From DATLZC01 sp037444005 (GTDB lineage Bacteria; Chloroflexota; Dehalococcoidia; DSTF01; JACRBR01): a DNA stretch of 39,230 nt. The DNA lies in the NCBI GenBank assembly GCA_037444005.1, contig JBBING010000014.1:1-39230 (forward strand), written 5' to 3'. Of the stretch, positions 1 through 7,791 are shown in pieces. The translations under genes were made by a program, and so were the position numbers. The notes beneath the pieces were generated by a model. It saw only the letters and a list, made by a program, of their open reading frames with translations. It ran no database searches and was not told the origin of the DNA. How positions within the stretch are numbered: the stretch's first letter is position 1; the number at the start of each line of letters is the position of its first letter.

Positions 1-179
1 GCCGGCCACGCTGAAGCGTGGCCTTCATCGATAAAGGAGGAGGCCCGCGCCGCATCGTTCGGTCTCGCCGCCCCCGCCGGTTCTCACCGGTGAAGGGCAG
101 GCTTCAGCCTGCCCGGCGTCTCTTGTCCCGACGCGTCCCGACTCATGACACGGCGGCCACGCTGAAGCGTGGCCTTCAT
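1..179. repeat. Long direct repeat, copy 1 (REP/BIME-like)
   Basis: Base-for-base identical to 1933-2111 over 179 bp. The copy may extend left beyond the window. It contains three strong inverted repeats: GGCCACGCTGAAGCGTGGCC at 4-23, GGGCAGGCTTCAGCCTGCCC at 95-114, and the first hairpin again at 155-174. A smaller hairpin (CCGGT-TCTC-ACCGG) lies at 77-90. The middle hairpin is in the opposite orientation and, read on the minus strand, has the same GCTGAAGC core as the other two. The order REP, inverted REP, REP resembles a bacterial interspersed mosaic element. No coding sequence is credible inside it. Confidence 0.9.
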
Positions 180-231
180 CGAGGAGGAAAGATGCGGGCG
201 GCGGCGTATCGGCAGGTCTTATACATAAGAC

Positions 232-870
232 CTACGTGCTACGCTGGCGGCTCCTCGCCGACCAATGCAGGGCGAGGAGACCGAGCAAGATCCCTGCAAG
301 ACGGGCGGCGGCGAGTGCGACAGGGGGTGCCCATGCTGGAGAGGCGGAGCCCGACGAGCCCGATGCCGGCAGCCCAGCAACCTCTTGGCCAGTCGTCTCT
401 GGCCCCACAACCACCTCCGGGCCGATGTAAGTGATGACGAAGTCCACGCCGTAGACTGACTTGCCGTCTCTGATGACGACTCTCCTTCCTACAGGCACGC
501 CCGCCGCCCGGAGTTCGGGGGACGGATGGTCCACGACCGCGGTGAGTTCAGGATTCCGGTCCTCCGGCAGGCGCTTAGGATCGAAAAAGCCTACGAGATA
601 AACGCCATCCTGCAAACCAAAAATTGTGTAGAAGCCGTTCTCATCCGTGATGGTGGTGCTTCCACCATTCTCGTCACCAGCCGGTCGCCATTCGACGATC
701 CGCCGCGCTGCTGGCGAACCATCGGTGTAAGTCACACGGCCACTAATCGTAGCTCCTCCGTGGCTCGACGGTGCCTCTCCAGAGTCCACATCCTGGCCAT
801 GAGCGCCACCGGATACGAAGATGGCCGGAACGACGAAAACGAATGCGAGGATGAAACCGTTGAGATGCAT
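232..870 (-). CDS. Exported, membrane-anchored beta-sandwich protein (carboxypeptidase-regulatory/Cna-B-like)
   Basis: A 212-residue protein. Residues 1-25 form a signal peptide ending near A-H-G-Q. Residues about 40-130 (starting A-T-I-S-G-R-V-T-Y-T-D-G) look like a carboxypeptidase-regulatory-like or Cna-B beta-sandwich, a fold found as a stalk or adhesion module on surface proteins. A Gly/Ser/Pro/Ala linker follows. A hydrophobic helix (about 185-203) and a basic Arg/Ser tail then fit a C-terminal membrane anchor; there is no LPxTG sortase motif. The ATG at 870 is preceded by AGGAGG at good spacing. An ATG five bases upstream is out of frame. It lies 39 bp downstream of the matrixin-like gene on the same strand, so the two are probably cotranscribed. 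GC is visibly lower than in the surrounding genes, suggesting acquisition. The function is not known; the domain call is by pattern. Confidence 0.72.
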   Translation of the reverse strand: MHLNGFILAFVFVVPAIFVSGGAHGQDVDSGEAPSSHGGATISGRVTYTDGSPAARRIVEWRPAGDENGGSTTITDENGFYTIFGLQDGVYLVGFFDPKRLPEDRNPELTAVVDHPSPELRAAGVPVGRRVVIRDGKSVYGVDFVITYIGPEVVVGPETTGQEVAGLPASGSSGSASPAWAPPVALAAARLAGILLGLLALHWSARSRQRST

Positions 871-909
871 GCCATGGGCCTCCTAAGTGGAGCAGGACGA
901 TCTTCCTTA

Positions 910-1611
910 CTAGTACTGCTGTCGGATGCCGTCACGCTCATAAGTATTCGATTCCAGCATGCCCAGTCCGTCCCGCATCAAGGCGCTGTGCGAATCGGTC
1001 GGATGGGCGAGGTTGAGTACATGGCCCAGCTCTTGTTCCAGGGTAAGGTATTGCCATCGGTACCCTTGGCCGTTGACGCCAAGGCGGTTCCCATTACCAA
1101 TGCGTGAAGGCCATATGCACACCTTTTGCTTGACCGTATGAACGTGCGGGGGACTGCCGTAAAACGTGACGGCATAGACCTGGCCCCAAGCGATGGAGGA
1201 CGAACAAGGTGGGAATCCGTAAAAGAAGTTGAGAACATTTTCGTCGCTGGAGCCGGTTTCGACAATCCAGACATCGGGTTCTTGCGGGTCGCCGGGGAGG
1301 TTGTCAATGAAGACAGGGTTTCCGGCAGTGTAACCGCGTGTAACATCCGTCAAATGGCCACGGGCGTTATTGTAATCCGTCACCATGTAACTGTACCCTC
1401 GAAGCGAATTCATGAGCTGAACCCTGGTGCTACGCGCGTGAGGAAAGATTGAACTGTACGCGTCCTCGTAAGTTGTGCCGGCCTGGGGAGCATGCGCGTA
1501 CGCCGTTCCGGCCACTAGCAAAAGCAAAATCCCGGCGACTGTAAGTACAATTCCAGCCGTGGTGACCACGCACCACGCCACCGGGCATCGCTCTCGACAC
1601 GCACCGGGCAC
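910..1611 (-). CDS. Exported matrixin/metzincin-like protein with a degenerate zinc motif
   Basis: A 233-residue protein with a signal peptide (hydrophobic residues about 15-38, ending A-Y-A-H-A). Near the C terminus it has L-T-L-E-Q-E-L-G-H-V-L-N-L-A-H followed by S-A-L-M. This is the metzincin zinc helix plus Met-turn (family pattern HExxHxxGxxH ... M). The first His is Gln193 (codon 1033-1035) and the Gly is Asn200, while Glu194, His197, His203 and Met212 remain. Without the first zinc ligand, peptidase activity is doubtful. The reading frame has only GTG starts (1611 or later). The ATG at 1619-1621, which sits well behind a GAGGAGGG ribosome site, is in another frame, so the start is uncertain or a small indel lies near the N terminus. 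It is the first gene of a two-gene unit with the beta-sandwich protein. Confidence 0.65.
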   Translation of the reverse strand: MPGACRERCPVAWCVVTTAGIVLTVAGILLLLVAGTAYAHAPQAGTTYEDAYSSIFPHARSTRVQLMNSLRGYSYMVTDYNNARGHLTDVTRGYTAGNPVFIDNLPGDPQEPDVWIVETGSSDENVLNFFYGFPPCSSSIAWGQVYAVTFYGSPPHVHTVKQKVCIWPSRIGNGNRLGVNGQGYRWQYLTLEQELGHVLNLAHPTDSHSALMRDGLGMLESNTYERDGIRQQY

Positions 1612-1676
1612 GCGTGTCCATATCTATGCCCTCCTCTCGTCGGAGATGTCACTAACGCATCTTCGCGACGCGCGGG

Positions 1677-1714
1677 AATATACCCCCCCCGCCCCCCCGG
1701 GAAGCGCTTGTCAA
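1677..1714 (-). promoter_or_regulatory. Candidate promoter with a G-tract spacer (possible phase-variable switch)
   Basis: On the minus strand a perfect -35 box TTGACA (1709-1714) is followed by TATATT (1677-1682), a near-perfect -10 box. The 26-bp spacer contains seven G, one C and eight G (plus strand C8-G-C7, 1683-1698). A spacer of 16-18 bp is normal, so the promoter would be weak or off at this tract length and could be tuned by tract slippage. It would serve the two exported-protein genes downstream, whose GAGGAGGG ribosome site is about 40-50 bp beyond the -10. Confidence 0.45.
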
Positions 1715-1932
1715 CCCCTCTTGCGTCCGAGCGAAGCGAGGCAAAAGTATGTCCTCCCCCGGTCCACCACGACGCCCATCCGCCGCCGGCCCGGGGGCGC
1801 ACGGAAGGAGCGGGCTGTCGTGGGACACGTTCGGGTGGGGGAGCGGAGATGCTTCGTCGGCCTGCGGACTCCTCAGCATGACGATTGGGGCTCGCCTCGG
1901 GCGGCCCGCCCCTGCCCGCCGGCCCATGACAC
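1715..1932. other. Gene-free spacer
   Basis: High-GC sequence between the candidate promoter and repeat copy 2. It has open frames on both strands, but they are Arg/Pro-rich, without ribosome sites or recognisable domains. I see no gene, tRNA or terminator here. Confidence 0.5.
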
Positions 1933-2111
1933 GCCGGCCACGCTGAAGCGTGGCCTTCATCGATAAAGGAGGAGGCCCGCGCCGCATCGTTCGGTCTCGC
2001 CGCCCCCGCCGGTTCTCACCGGTGAAGGGCAGGCTTCAGCCTGCCCGGCGTCTCTTGTCCCGACGCGTCCCGACTCATGACACGGCGGCCACGCTGAAGC
2101 GTGGCCTTCAT
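1933..2111. repeat. Long direct repeat, copy 2 (REP/BIME-like)
   Basis: Identical to 1-179, with hairpins at 1936-1955, 2027-2046 and 2087-2106. Identity stops at 2112 (T here, C in copy 1). The bases just before this copy (CATGACAC) also precede the internal hairpin at 155-174 and its equivalent at 2087-2106, so the repeat is built from a smaller tandem module of the form CATGACAC-hairpin-TTCAT. Confidence 0.9.
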
Positions 2112-2150
2112 TGGAGGGGGAGCCGCCAGCGTCCGGCCGGGGGTATCCGG

Positions 2151-2178
2151 TTGCGCCGGCTCGGGGTTCGGCTATCAT
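2151..2178 (+). promoter_or_regulatory. Putative sigma-70 promoter of the CoA-transferase gene
   Basis: TTGCGC (2151-2156), 16 bp, then TATCAT (2173-2178), the latter preceded by GGC as in other extended -10 boxes of this window. It lies 65 bp upstream of the ATG at 2244, just beyond repeat copy 2. Confidence 0.4.
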
Positions 2179-2243
2179 AGCCCACACCGGCATCGTCAGG
2201 GGCGCCGAGGGCGCCGAACGCGCACGGGAGGTCCGCAGGTCCG

Positions 2244-3740
2244 ATGGTCGCGACGCAACGCCCGGAGATTCAGCTCACGAACTGGCAGGAGACCTACAAG
2301 CGCCGGCTCACCACTCCCCAGGACGCCGTCAAGGCCGTGAAGTCGGGCGACACGGTGGTCTTCTCCATCTTCCCGCCCATCACGCTCCCGCCCGCGCTCT
2401 TTGCGCGCAAGGACGAACTCGAGAACGTCACCGTGCGCCTGCTGGCCCCGGCGAGCGACCCTGGCTGGTTGCAGCCGGGCCACGAGAAGAGCTTCCAGAT
2501 CGAGTTCGAGCTGTACATCGGGGATTTCGCTCGCTTCGTCACGGACGAACGGCGCGGGACGTACCTCCCGAACCTGTTTTCGCTGGGCATGAAGGCGTAC
2601 GACCAGGGGCGCCCCGATGTGAAGGTCCCGGACGTGGTGTTCATCGCGGTGAGCCCGCCCAACAAGCACGGGTACTGCCACTTCGGGCTGCACCACTGGG
2701 TGCAGCGGGTGTACGCCCGCCGCGCGAAAACGGTCATCGCGGAGGTGAACCCCACGCTGCCGACGCCACACGGCGACGTGTACATCCACGTCTCCGAGAT
2801 CGACCACTTCGTGGAGTACAACCCGCCGCCCTTTACGCGGGAGATCTTCGAGGGGATCATCGCGCCGCTGTCCGAAGAACGGCGGGCCGCGTGGGTCGCG
2901 CTCTGGGAAGAGCTGCCCGACCCTCGTGTGCTGGGGCTCTTCGCCGGGGTCATCGCGGCGGTGTCGCCCGACGACGCGCGGCGGGTGCTGGGCATGGGCG
3001 AACCGCCGCCGGAGGCGCCCGCCATCGCCGGGTACCTGAGCGAGCTCATCCTCGACGGGGACACGATCCAGATCGGCACGGGCGAGCCTTCGCGGAACAT
3101 GGCGCGCCTCGGCGCGTTCGACGGCAAGCACGATCTCGGAATCCATACGGAGCTGGGCTGGCCAGGGCTTGCACGCATGGTGCAGGAGGGTATCGCCACC
3201 GGCAGGCGTAAGGAGATCAACCCGCGGAAGGCCGTGGCGACCGCCTGGACCGGGTGCGACCCCATGGACCTCGCCATCATCGACGACAACCCGGCCTTCG
3301 AGCTGTACGACCCGACCTACGTGCTCGACCTGCGGACGCTGACCCGCTTCAGCCGGTTCGTGGCCATCAACAACGCCATCTCCATCGACCTCATCGGGCA
3401 GGTGAACTCGGAGAGCGTGTTCGGCGGCCGCATGATCAACGGCACGGGCGGCCAGCCCGAGATGCACATCGCCGGGGCGCTGTCGCCCGGAGGGCGCGCC
3501 ATCACCCTGCTGCCGTCGACGGCTATGGGCGGCGCCGTCTCGCGCATCGTCGCCCAGCACGAGCAGGGGGCGATGATCACGATCCCGCGCTTTTTCACCG
3601 ACATCGTGGTCACCGAGTACGGCGTCGCCCGGCTTTGGGGGAAGAACCACCGCCAGCGGGCCGAAGAGCTCATCGCGGTGGCGCATCCGGACTTTCGCGC
3701 GGAGCTGCGGAAGGAGTACCAGCGGCTCATGTGGCCGTAG
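2244..3740 (+). CDS. Acetyl-CoA hydrolase/transferase family protein
   Basis: A 498-residue protein of the family I CoA-transferase group that includes Cat1 succinyl-CoA:acetate and 4-hydroxybutyrate CoA-transferases. These move CoA between an acyl-CoA and a carboxylic acid through a glutamyl-CoA enzyme intermediate. Visible marks are the N-terminal domain (R-L-T-T-P-Q-D-A-V-K-A-V-K-S-G-D), the region I-Q-I-G-T-G-E-P-S-R-N-M-A, then L-G-I-H-T-E-L-G, whose Glu aligns with the likely catalytic one, and a C-terminal F-F-T-D-I-V-V-T-E-Y-G-V-A typical of the family. The length is normal. The ATG has GGGAGG 12 bp upstream. It stands alone, convergent with the aldehyde oxidoreductase gene and only 9 bp from it. 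The substrate cannot be told from sequence. Confidence 0.88.
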   Translation: MVATQRPEIQLTNWQETYKRRLTTPQDAVKAVKSGDTVVFSIFPPITLPPALFARKDELENVTVRLLAPASDPGWLQPGHEKSFQIEFELYIGDFARFVTDERRGTYLPNLFSLGMKAYDQGRPDVKVPDVVFIAVSPPNKHGYCHFGLHHWVQRVYARRAKTVIAEVNPTLPTPHGDVYIHVSEIDHFVEYNPPPFTREIFEGIIAPLSEERRAAWVALWEELPDPRVLGLFAGVIAAVSPDDARRVLGMGEPPPEAPAIAGYLSELILDGDTIQIGTGEPSRNMARLGAFDGKHDLGIHTELGWPGLARMVQEGIATGRRKEINPRKAVATAWTGCDPMDLAIIDDNPAFELYDPTYVLDLRTLTRFSRFVAINNAISIDLIGQVNSESVFGGRMINGTGGQPEMHIAGALSPGGRAITLLPSTAMGGAVSRIVAQHEQGAMITIPRFFTDIVVTEYGVARLWGKNHRQRAEELIAVAHPDFRAELRKEYQRLMWP

Positions 3741-3749
3741 GGGCCCGGC

Positions 3750-5435
3750 CTACAGCGTCTCCCAGAAGCGGTCGATGACCTCGTCCGGGACGTCGAAGAC
3801 CTGCGGGCCCTCGGAGGTCGGCAGCGGCTCGGCGCGCAGGAAGGCGGGCAAGAGGTCGGCGTCGCGGCCGAAGCCAGCGCGCAGGTTGAACGCCCGCTCA
3901 TCCCGGAGGACCTGCTTGCCGAGGCCGGCGAGCGCCTCTTCCGTGATGGGTTCCCCGAGGTGGGCCGTGAGCAGCCCGGCCATGTCCTTCAGCGTCGGGT
4001 TCGAGAACTGACAGAGGCCCACGCTGTCGATCACCGCCATCAGCGTCTGCTCGTGCTGGGACGACTTCAGCAGCGTCTCGGTGGTCACGCCGCGCGCCGT
4101 CACCAGCCCAGCGGTGTGGTCGGCCCCCTGAGGGCTCGTAGCGTACGTGATCCCCATCGCTTTCAGCGTCCGCGGCTCCCAGGCGGGAAGGCCCTGACCC
4201 CGTACGGCGGGCACGCGATCGATGCCGAACGTGCGCGCGACGTGCTCTGTTCCGCCGCCGAGGATGCGCCCGAGCGGCGTGCCCGCGCGCACTTCGCCCA
4301 ACAGCGCCTCGACCGCGCGCCAGTCGCCCCAGCGGGCCACGCCGGCCTCCATGGCGACGCCCACGGCGTTCCCCATCTCGATGGTGTCGAGGCCGATGTC
4401 ATCGCAGAGGCGGTCCAGACGGGCCACGGCGTCCAGGTCGTCGATCTCGAGGTTCGAACCCAGGAGGGCGATGGTCTCGAATTCGAGAGCGGTGGTGACG
4501 TGCTCGCCGCGGGCGTCGCTGAAGAGAATCGCGCACTTGATGATGCAGCCCGCCATGCACGGGAGCATCTTGCCGCCGCGCTCGGGGGCGAGCTCGGCGA
4601 TGCGCTGTCCGCTGATGGCGTCGGCGCCCGCGAACACGCCCGCCCGGTGGTTCCGCGTGGGCATGCTCATGACGTGTTCGCGGTTCACGAATCGGATAAC
4701 GCCTGCAGTGCCGTATTTCGAGAGGTTCTGCGTGCGAGGGTCGTCGCGCACCACGCCCGAGAAGGCGAGCATCGCCGCGCGAAAGGCCTCGGGGTCGGCG
4801 GACGGCACGTTCTTCGCGCCGCCGTCGTCGACGACGATGGCCTTGATGCGCTTCGCGCCCATGAGGGCGCCCAATCCGCCGCGCGCGGCATGCCGCGTGG
4901 GGCGGCCCTCGGGGTCCGACACGGCGATGGACGCGGCGGCCATCCGGTGCTCGCCCGCGGGGCCAATGCAAACCACCGTCTGGGTGCGCGGGTTTTCGAG
5001 CAGCCGGGCGACGGTGTCGTAGGTGCCGAGCCCGTCGAGTCCCTCCGCAGGCTCGAAGGCGCAGCCCTCAGGCGTGATCCGCAGCAGGCGCCAGCGATCG
5101 TCGGGGGGCGCGTTCTCGATGACGACCGCCTTCACGCCCAGCCGGGCGAGGCGATGCCCCAGCGTCCCGCCGACGTTGGCTTCCTTGACGCCCCCGGTGA
5201 GCGGGCTCTTCGCGCCGAACGAGGTCCGGCCCGACGTTGTGACGGCGGTGCCGCCCAGAAGCCCGGGCGCGAAGACGAGGCGGTTGTCCGCGCTCAGCGG
5301 GTGCGCGCGGGGGTCGACCTCGTCGAGGACGATGCGCGAGGTGAGCGCTCGGCCCCCGAGCAGCCGGTACGCGTCGGGCACGGGCGATTCGGAGGCGGCG
5401 AGGCGCGCGAGGTCGACGCGAAGGATCCTGGACAC
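3750..5435 (-). CDS. Aldehyde ferredoxin oxidoreductase family (tungsten-pterin) enzyme
   Basis: A 561-residue protein of the AOR family, which oxidises aldehydes to acids (or the reverse) with a tungsten bis-pterin and a [4Fe-4S] cluster, passing electrons to ferredoxin. The N-terminal domain has the typical run R-T-S-F-G-A-K-S-P-L-T-G-G then K-E-A-N-V-G-G. Cluster cysteines appear as C-x3-C-x3-C near residues 290-301 (P-C-M-A-G-C-I-I-K-C), with the fourth in D-S-V-G-L-C at Cys475. It is slightly shorter than archaeal AORs (about 600). The start is GTG at 5435 with only a weak ribosome site. The two ferredoxins at 7474-8163 are plausible partners, but they are not in the same operon. The aldehyde used is unknown. 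Confidence 0.88.
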   Translation of the reverse strand: MSRILRVDLARLAASESPVPDAYRLLGGRALTSRIVLDEVDPRAHPLSADNRLVFAPGLLGGTAVTTSGRTSFGAKSPLTGGVKEANVGGTLGHRLARLGVKAVVIENAPPDDRWRLLRITPEGCAFEPAEGLDGLGTYDTVARLLENPRTQTVVCIGPAGEHRMAAASIAVSDPEGRPTRHAARGGLGALMGAKRIKAIVVDDGGAKNVPSADPEAFRAAMLAFSGVVRDDPRTQNLSKYGTAGVIRFVNREHVMSMPTRNHRAGVFAGADAISGQRIAELAPERGGKMLPCMAGCIIKCAILFSDARGEHVTTALEFETIALLGSNLEIDDLDAVARLDRLCDDIGLDTIEMGNAVGVAMEAGVARWGDWRAVEALLGEVRAGTPLGRILGGGTEHVARTFGIDRVPAVRGQGLPAWEPRTLKAMGITYATSPQGADHTAGLVTARGVTTETLLKSSQHEQTLMAVIDSVGLCQFSNPTLKDMAGLLTAHLGEPITEEALAGLGKQVLRDERAFNLRAGFGRDADLLPAFLRAEPLPTSEGPQVFDVPDEVIDRFWETL

Positions 5436-5588
5436 GGGACGCCCTGCGGAATTTCGAAAGCCGTCGCTATCGTAAACGCCATTCTAGGCCGGCGCGTAAC
5501 GGGGCGCCAACGCGCGCACGGAGAGCGGCGTCTACAATGCGGAGCGCGGGCGCGCGCGAGAGGCGCGCCGTTCGAGAGGAGGAGCCAC

Positions 5589-6449
5589 ATGCGCATCGGC
5601 GGGCACGTGTCGACGGCGGGCGGATTGGTGACGGCGTTCGAACGCGCGCAGGCCATCGGCGCCGAATGCATCCAGATCTTCGGCGGGCCCCCGCAACAGT
5701 GGCGCAGCGTCCGCGTTTCGGACGAGGACGCCCGGGCCTTCCGGGACCGCATGGCGGAGACCGGCATTCAGCCCGTGTTCATCCACGCGCAGTACCTCAT
5801 CAACCTGGCGTCGGACGACCCGGCGCTCCTCGCGCGGTCGAAGGGCGCGCTGCGTTCGAATCTGCATCTGTGCGCGCAGATCGGCGCCGCTGGCGTCATC
5901 TTCCACATCGGCTCGCACAAGGGCGCAGGGTTCGACGCCGTGTTCGCGCAGGTGTGCGACGCCATCCGCGAGGCGCTGGACGAATCGCCCCCGGAGGCGC
6001 GCGTCGTGCTCGAGAACGCCGCGGGACAGGGCGGCGCCGTCGGCGCCACCTTCACCGAGCTCGGACGCATCATCGCGGAACTGAAGAGCGACCGTGTGGG
6101 GGTGTGCATGGACACGCAGCACGCCCATGCGATGGGGTACGACATGGCGAGCCCGGCCGGGATCGACGCGGCGATGGCCGAGTTCCAGCGGGAGGTCGGA
6201 TGGGACCGGCTCGCCGCCGTGCACGCCAACGACTCGAAGGTGCCGCTGGGCGGCGCGCGCGACCGTCACGAGAACATCGGCCAGGGACACATCGGGCTGG
6301 CCGGATTCGAGGCCATCATGGCCCACCAGGTCTTCCGGGACGTCCCGTTCCTCCTGGAAGTGCCCGGCATCGAAGGGAACGGACCCGACAAGCCCAACGT
6401 CGACGCGCTCAAGGCGATCCGCGAGCGGCTCGGCGTCCCTGCGACGTGA
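5589..6449 (+). CDS. nfo: Deoxyribonuclease IV (AP endonuclease, Nfo type)
   Basis: A 286-residue TIM-barrel endonuclease IV, which cuts the DNA backbone 5' of abasic sites in base-excision repair. All nine residues that bind the trinuclear zinc centre are present in order: His66, His106, Glu142, Asp175, His178, His212, Asp225, His227 and Glu257. The length equals the family norm. The open frame runs far upstream, but ATG 5589, right after GAGGAGGAG, is the start: the family N terminus (M-R-I-G-G-H-V-S) begins there. It diverges from the AOR gene with 153 bp between them and converges with the lysR-type gene (9 bp apart). Confidence 0.95.
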   Translation: MRIGGHVSTAGGLVTAFERAQAIGAECIQIFGGPPQQWRSVRVSDEDARAFRDRMAETGIQPVFIHAQYLINLASDDPALLARSKGALRSNLHLCAQIGAAGVIFHIGSHKGAGFDAVFAQVCDAIREALDESPPEARVVLENAAGQGGAVGATFTELGRIIAELKSDRVGVCMDTQHAHAMGYDMASPAGIDAAMAEFQREVGWDRLAAVHANDSKVPLGGARDRHENIGQGHIGLAGFEAIMAHQVFRDVPFLLEVPGIEGNGPDKPNVDALKAIRERLGVPAT

Positions 6450-6458
6450 GGACGGCGC

Positions 6459-7379
6459 TTACTTCGACGGGGCGTCGTCCGGGCCTTCGATGCGCACGCC
6501 GTACAGCTCCTCGATGAGGTCGAAAAACGCGCGGACGGCGCGCGGCAGGCGGCGGTTGCGCCGGAACAGCAGCGAGATCTGCCGGTTGGGGATGCGCCCT
6601 CCGCGAACCTCGACCGCGCGCAGGTAGCCGAGTTCGAGCTCGCGCTCCACGGCGACGCGCGGGATGAGGGCGATGCCGAGCCCCTCCTCCACCATCTTCT
6701 TGGTCGCCTCCATGTTGTCGAGGTCCATCACCGTGCGGGGCACGACGCCCGCCTGACGGAACGCACCGTGAATGAGGGCGTTGTAGCTCGACCCGCGGTC
6801 GAAGAGGATCAGGGGCTCCTGGCTCACCTCGCGCATGTCGACGGCTTCGCGCGCTGCGAACGGATGCTCCGGCGCGACGATGAGGATGACCTCGTCCTCG
6901 TACAGCGGGACGGTCACCACGTCGGGATGATGCAACGTGCGGACCATCGCGGCCTGCACCTCGTCGTTGAGCAGCATGCCCAGGACCTGTTCGGACCGCG
7001 CCGTGTTTACGGTCACGTCGATGCCCGGGTGCGCCTCCACGAACCGCTTCAGGATCCCGGGGAGGACGTAGGTGCTGACGGTGACGGCGGACCCGAGCCG
7101 GAGCGACCCTGTCTCGAGATGACGGAGGCCGTCGATGGCGTCCCGCCCGTCCTGGAGGGCCTTCAGCGCGCGGCGCGCGAAGGGAAGGAACGACGCGCCG
7201 ACCTCCGTGAGCCGAACGCCGCGGCCGTTGCGCTCGAACAGCGGCTCCCCGAGGTCGCGCTCCAGCGCCTGAATGCGCGCGGTGACGGAAGGCTGTGTGA
7301 GGTAGAGCGCCTCGGCCGCCTTGCTGAAGCTGCGGTGCTGCGCCACCTGGACGAACGCCTCGATCTGTCTGAGGTCCAT
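6459..7379 (-). CDS. LysR-family transcriptional regulator
   Basis: A 306-residue LysR-type regulator. The N-terminal winged helix-turn-helix is clear at about residues 1-60 (M-D-L-R-Q-I-E-A-F, then S-F-S-K-A-A-E-A-L-Y-L-T-Q-P-S-V-T). A linker helix follows, then a periplasmic-binding-protein-like effector domain from about residue 90. A strong AGGAGG precedes the ATG. An extended -10 box (TGCTATCAT, minus strand of 7438-7446) lies about 60 bp upstream. LysR regulators usually control a divergent neighbour, but here the upstream genes (ferredoxins) run in the same direction, so its target is not evident. The effector is unknown. Confidence 0.92.
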   Translation of the reverse strand: MDLRQIEAFVQVAQHRSFSKAAEALYLTQPSVTARIQALERDLGEPLFERNGRGVRLTEVGASFLPFARRALKALQDGRDAIDGLRHLETGSLRLGSAVTVSTYVLPGILKRFVEAHPGIDVTVNTARSEQVLGMLLNDEVQAAMVRTLHHPDVVTVPLYEDEVILIVAPEHPFAAREAVDMREVSQEPLILFDRGSSYNALIHGAFRQAGVVPRTVMDLDNMEATKKMVEEGLGIALIPRVAVERELELGYLRAVEVRGGRIPNRQISLLFRRNRRLPRAVRAFFDLIEELYGVRIEGPDDAPSK

Positions 7380-7437
7380 AGGCGACCTCCTATCGACTGT
7401 TTCTATGCCGTCGAGCGGTCATCTTCCGGTGGCGTGG

Positions 7438-7446
7438 ATGATAGCA
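7438..7446 (-). promoter_or_regulatory. Extended -10 promoter element of the lysR-type gene
   Basis: TGCTATCAT on the minus strand: a TGn extension plus TATCAT. There is no good -35 at 17-18 bp, which extended -10 promoters can tolerate. The same TGCTAnnnT form recurs at other promoters in this window. Confidence 0.4.
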
Positions 7447-7473
7447 GGAGGCCAGCGCCCGGCGCCAGCGGGC

Positions 7474-7773
7474 TCAGGCGTCGGGCTTGCGCTCGGTACG
7501 CGCGCGGAAGGCGCGCCGCTCTTCTTCCGTGAACGCCTGGAAGTAATCCCGGTTGATGTGGATGTACTCCTTCCACTGCTCGGGCACGTCTTCCTCGTAA
7601 TAGATGGCGTTCACAGGGCACACCGTCTCGCACGCGGCGCAGTCGATGCACTTGTCGGGGTCGATGTAGTACTGCGGGTCTTCTTCCGTCGTGTGGATGC
7701 AGTCCACGGGGCAGACGTCGACGCACGAGGCGTCCTTGACGCCGATGCACGGCTCCGTGATGACGTACGCCAT
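7474..7773 (-). CDS. Seven-iron ferredoxin ([3Fe-4S][4Fe-4S])
   Basis: A 99-residue low-potential electron carrier. The first cluster motif is C9-x7-C17-x3-C21-P, lacking the extra cysteine of a second 4Fe site, as in 3Fe-4S centres. C25 plus C-x2-C-x2-C-x3-C-P (in D-K-C-I-D-C-A-A-C-E-T-V-C-P) build the [4Fe-4S] centre. The C-terminal extension is charged. The ATG has GGAGGG about 9 bp upstream. It lies 18 bp downstream of the 2Fe-2S ferredoxin gene, so the two are probably one transcript. A partner could be the aldehyde oxidoreductase or a 2-oxoacid oxidoreductase elsewhere; this is inference. Confidence 0.92.
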   Translation of the reverse strand: MAYVITEPCIGVKDASCVDVCPVDCIHTTEEDPQYYIDPDKCIDCAACETVCPVNAIYYEEDVPEQWKEYIHINRDYFQAFTEEERRAFRARTERKPDA

Positions 7774-7791
7774 CGGGCGACTCCCTCCAGT

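Noticed and set aside
1..179. CRISPR array
   Set aside because: Hairpin units are irregularly spaced, in mixed orientation, and have no unique spacers of constant length.
232..870. Sortase-anchored surface protein
   Set aside because: A C-terminal membrane helix and basic tail exist, but no LPxTG-type motif precedes them.
1..2111. Insertion sequence or composite transposon
   Set aside because: The flanking repeats are direct and hairpin-rich but encode no transposase, and no terminal inverted repeats or target-site duplication were seen.
2196..3686. A 496-codon minus-strand open frame
   Set aside because: Antisense to the well-supported CoA-transferase gene, with no ribosome site or recognisable motif.
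3960..5588. Upstream extension of the nfo reading frame
   Set aside because: Antisense to the aldehyde oxidoreductase gene; the endonuclease IV family N terminus and ribosome site both fit ATG 5589.
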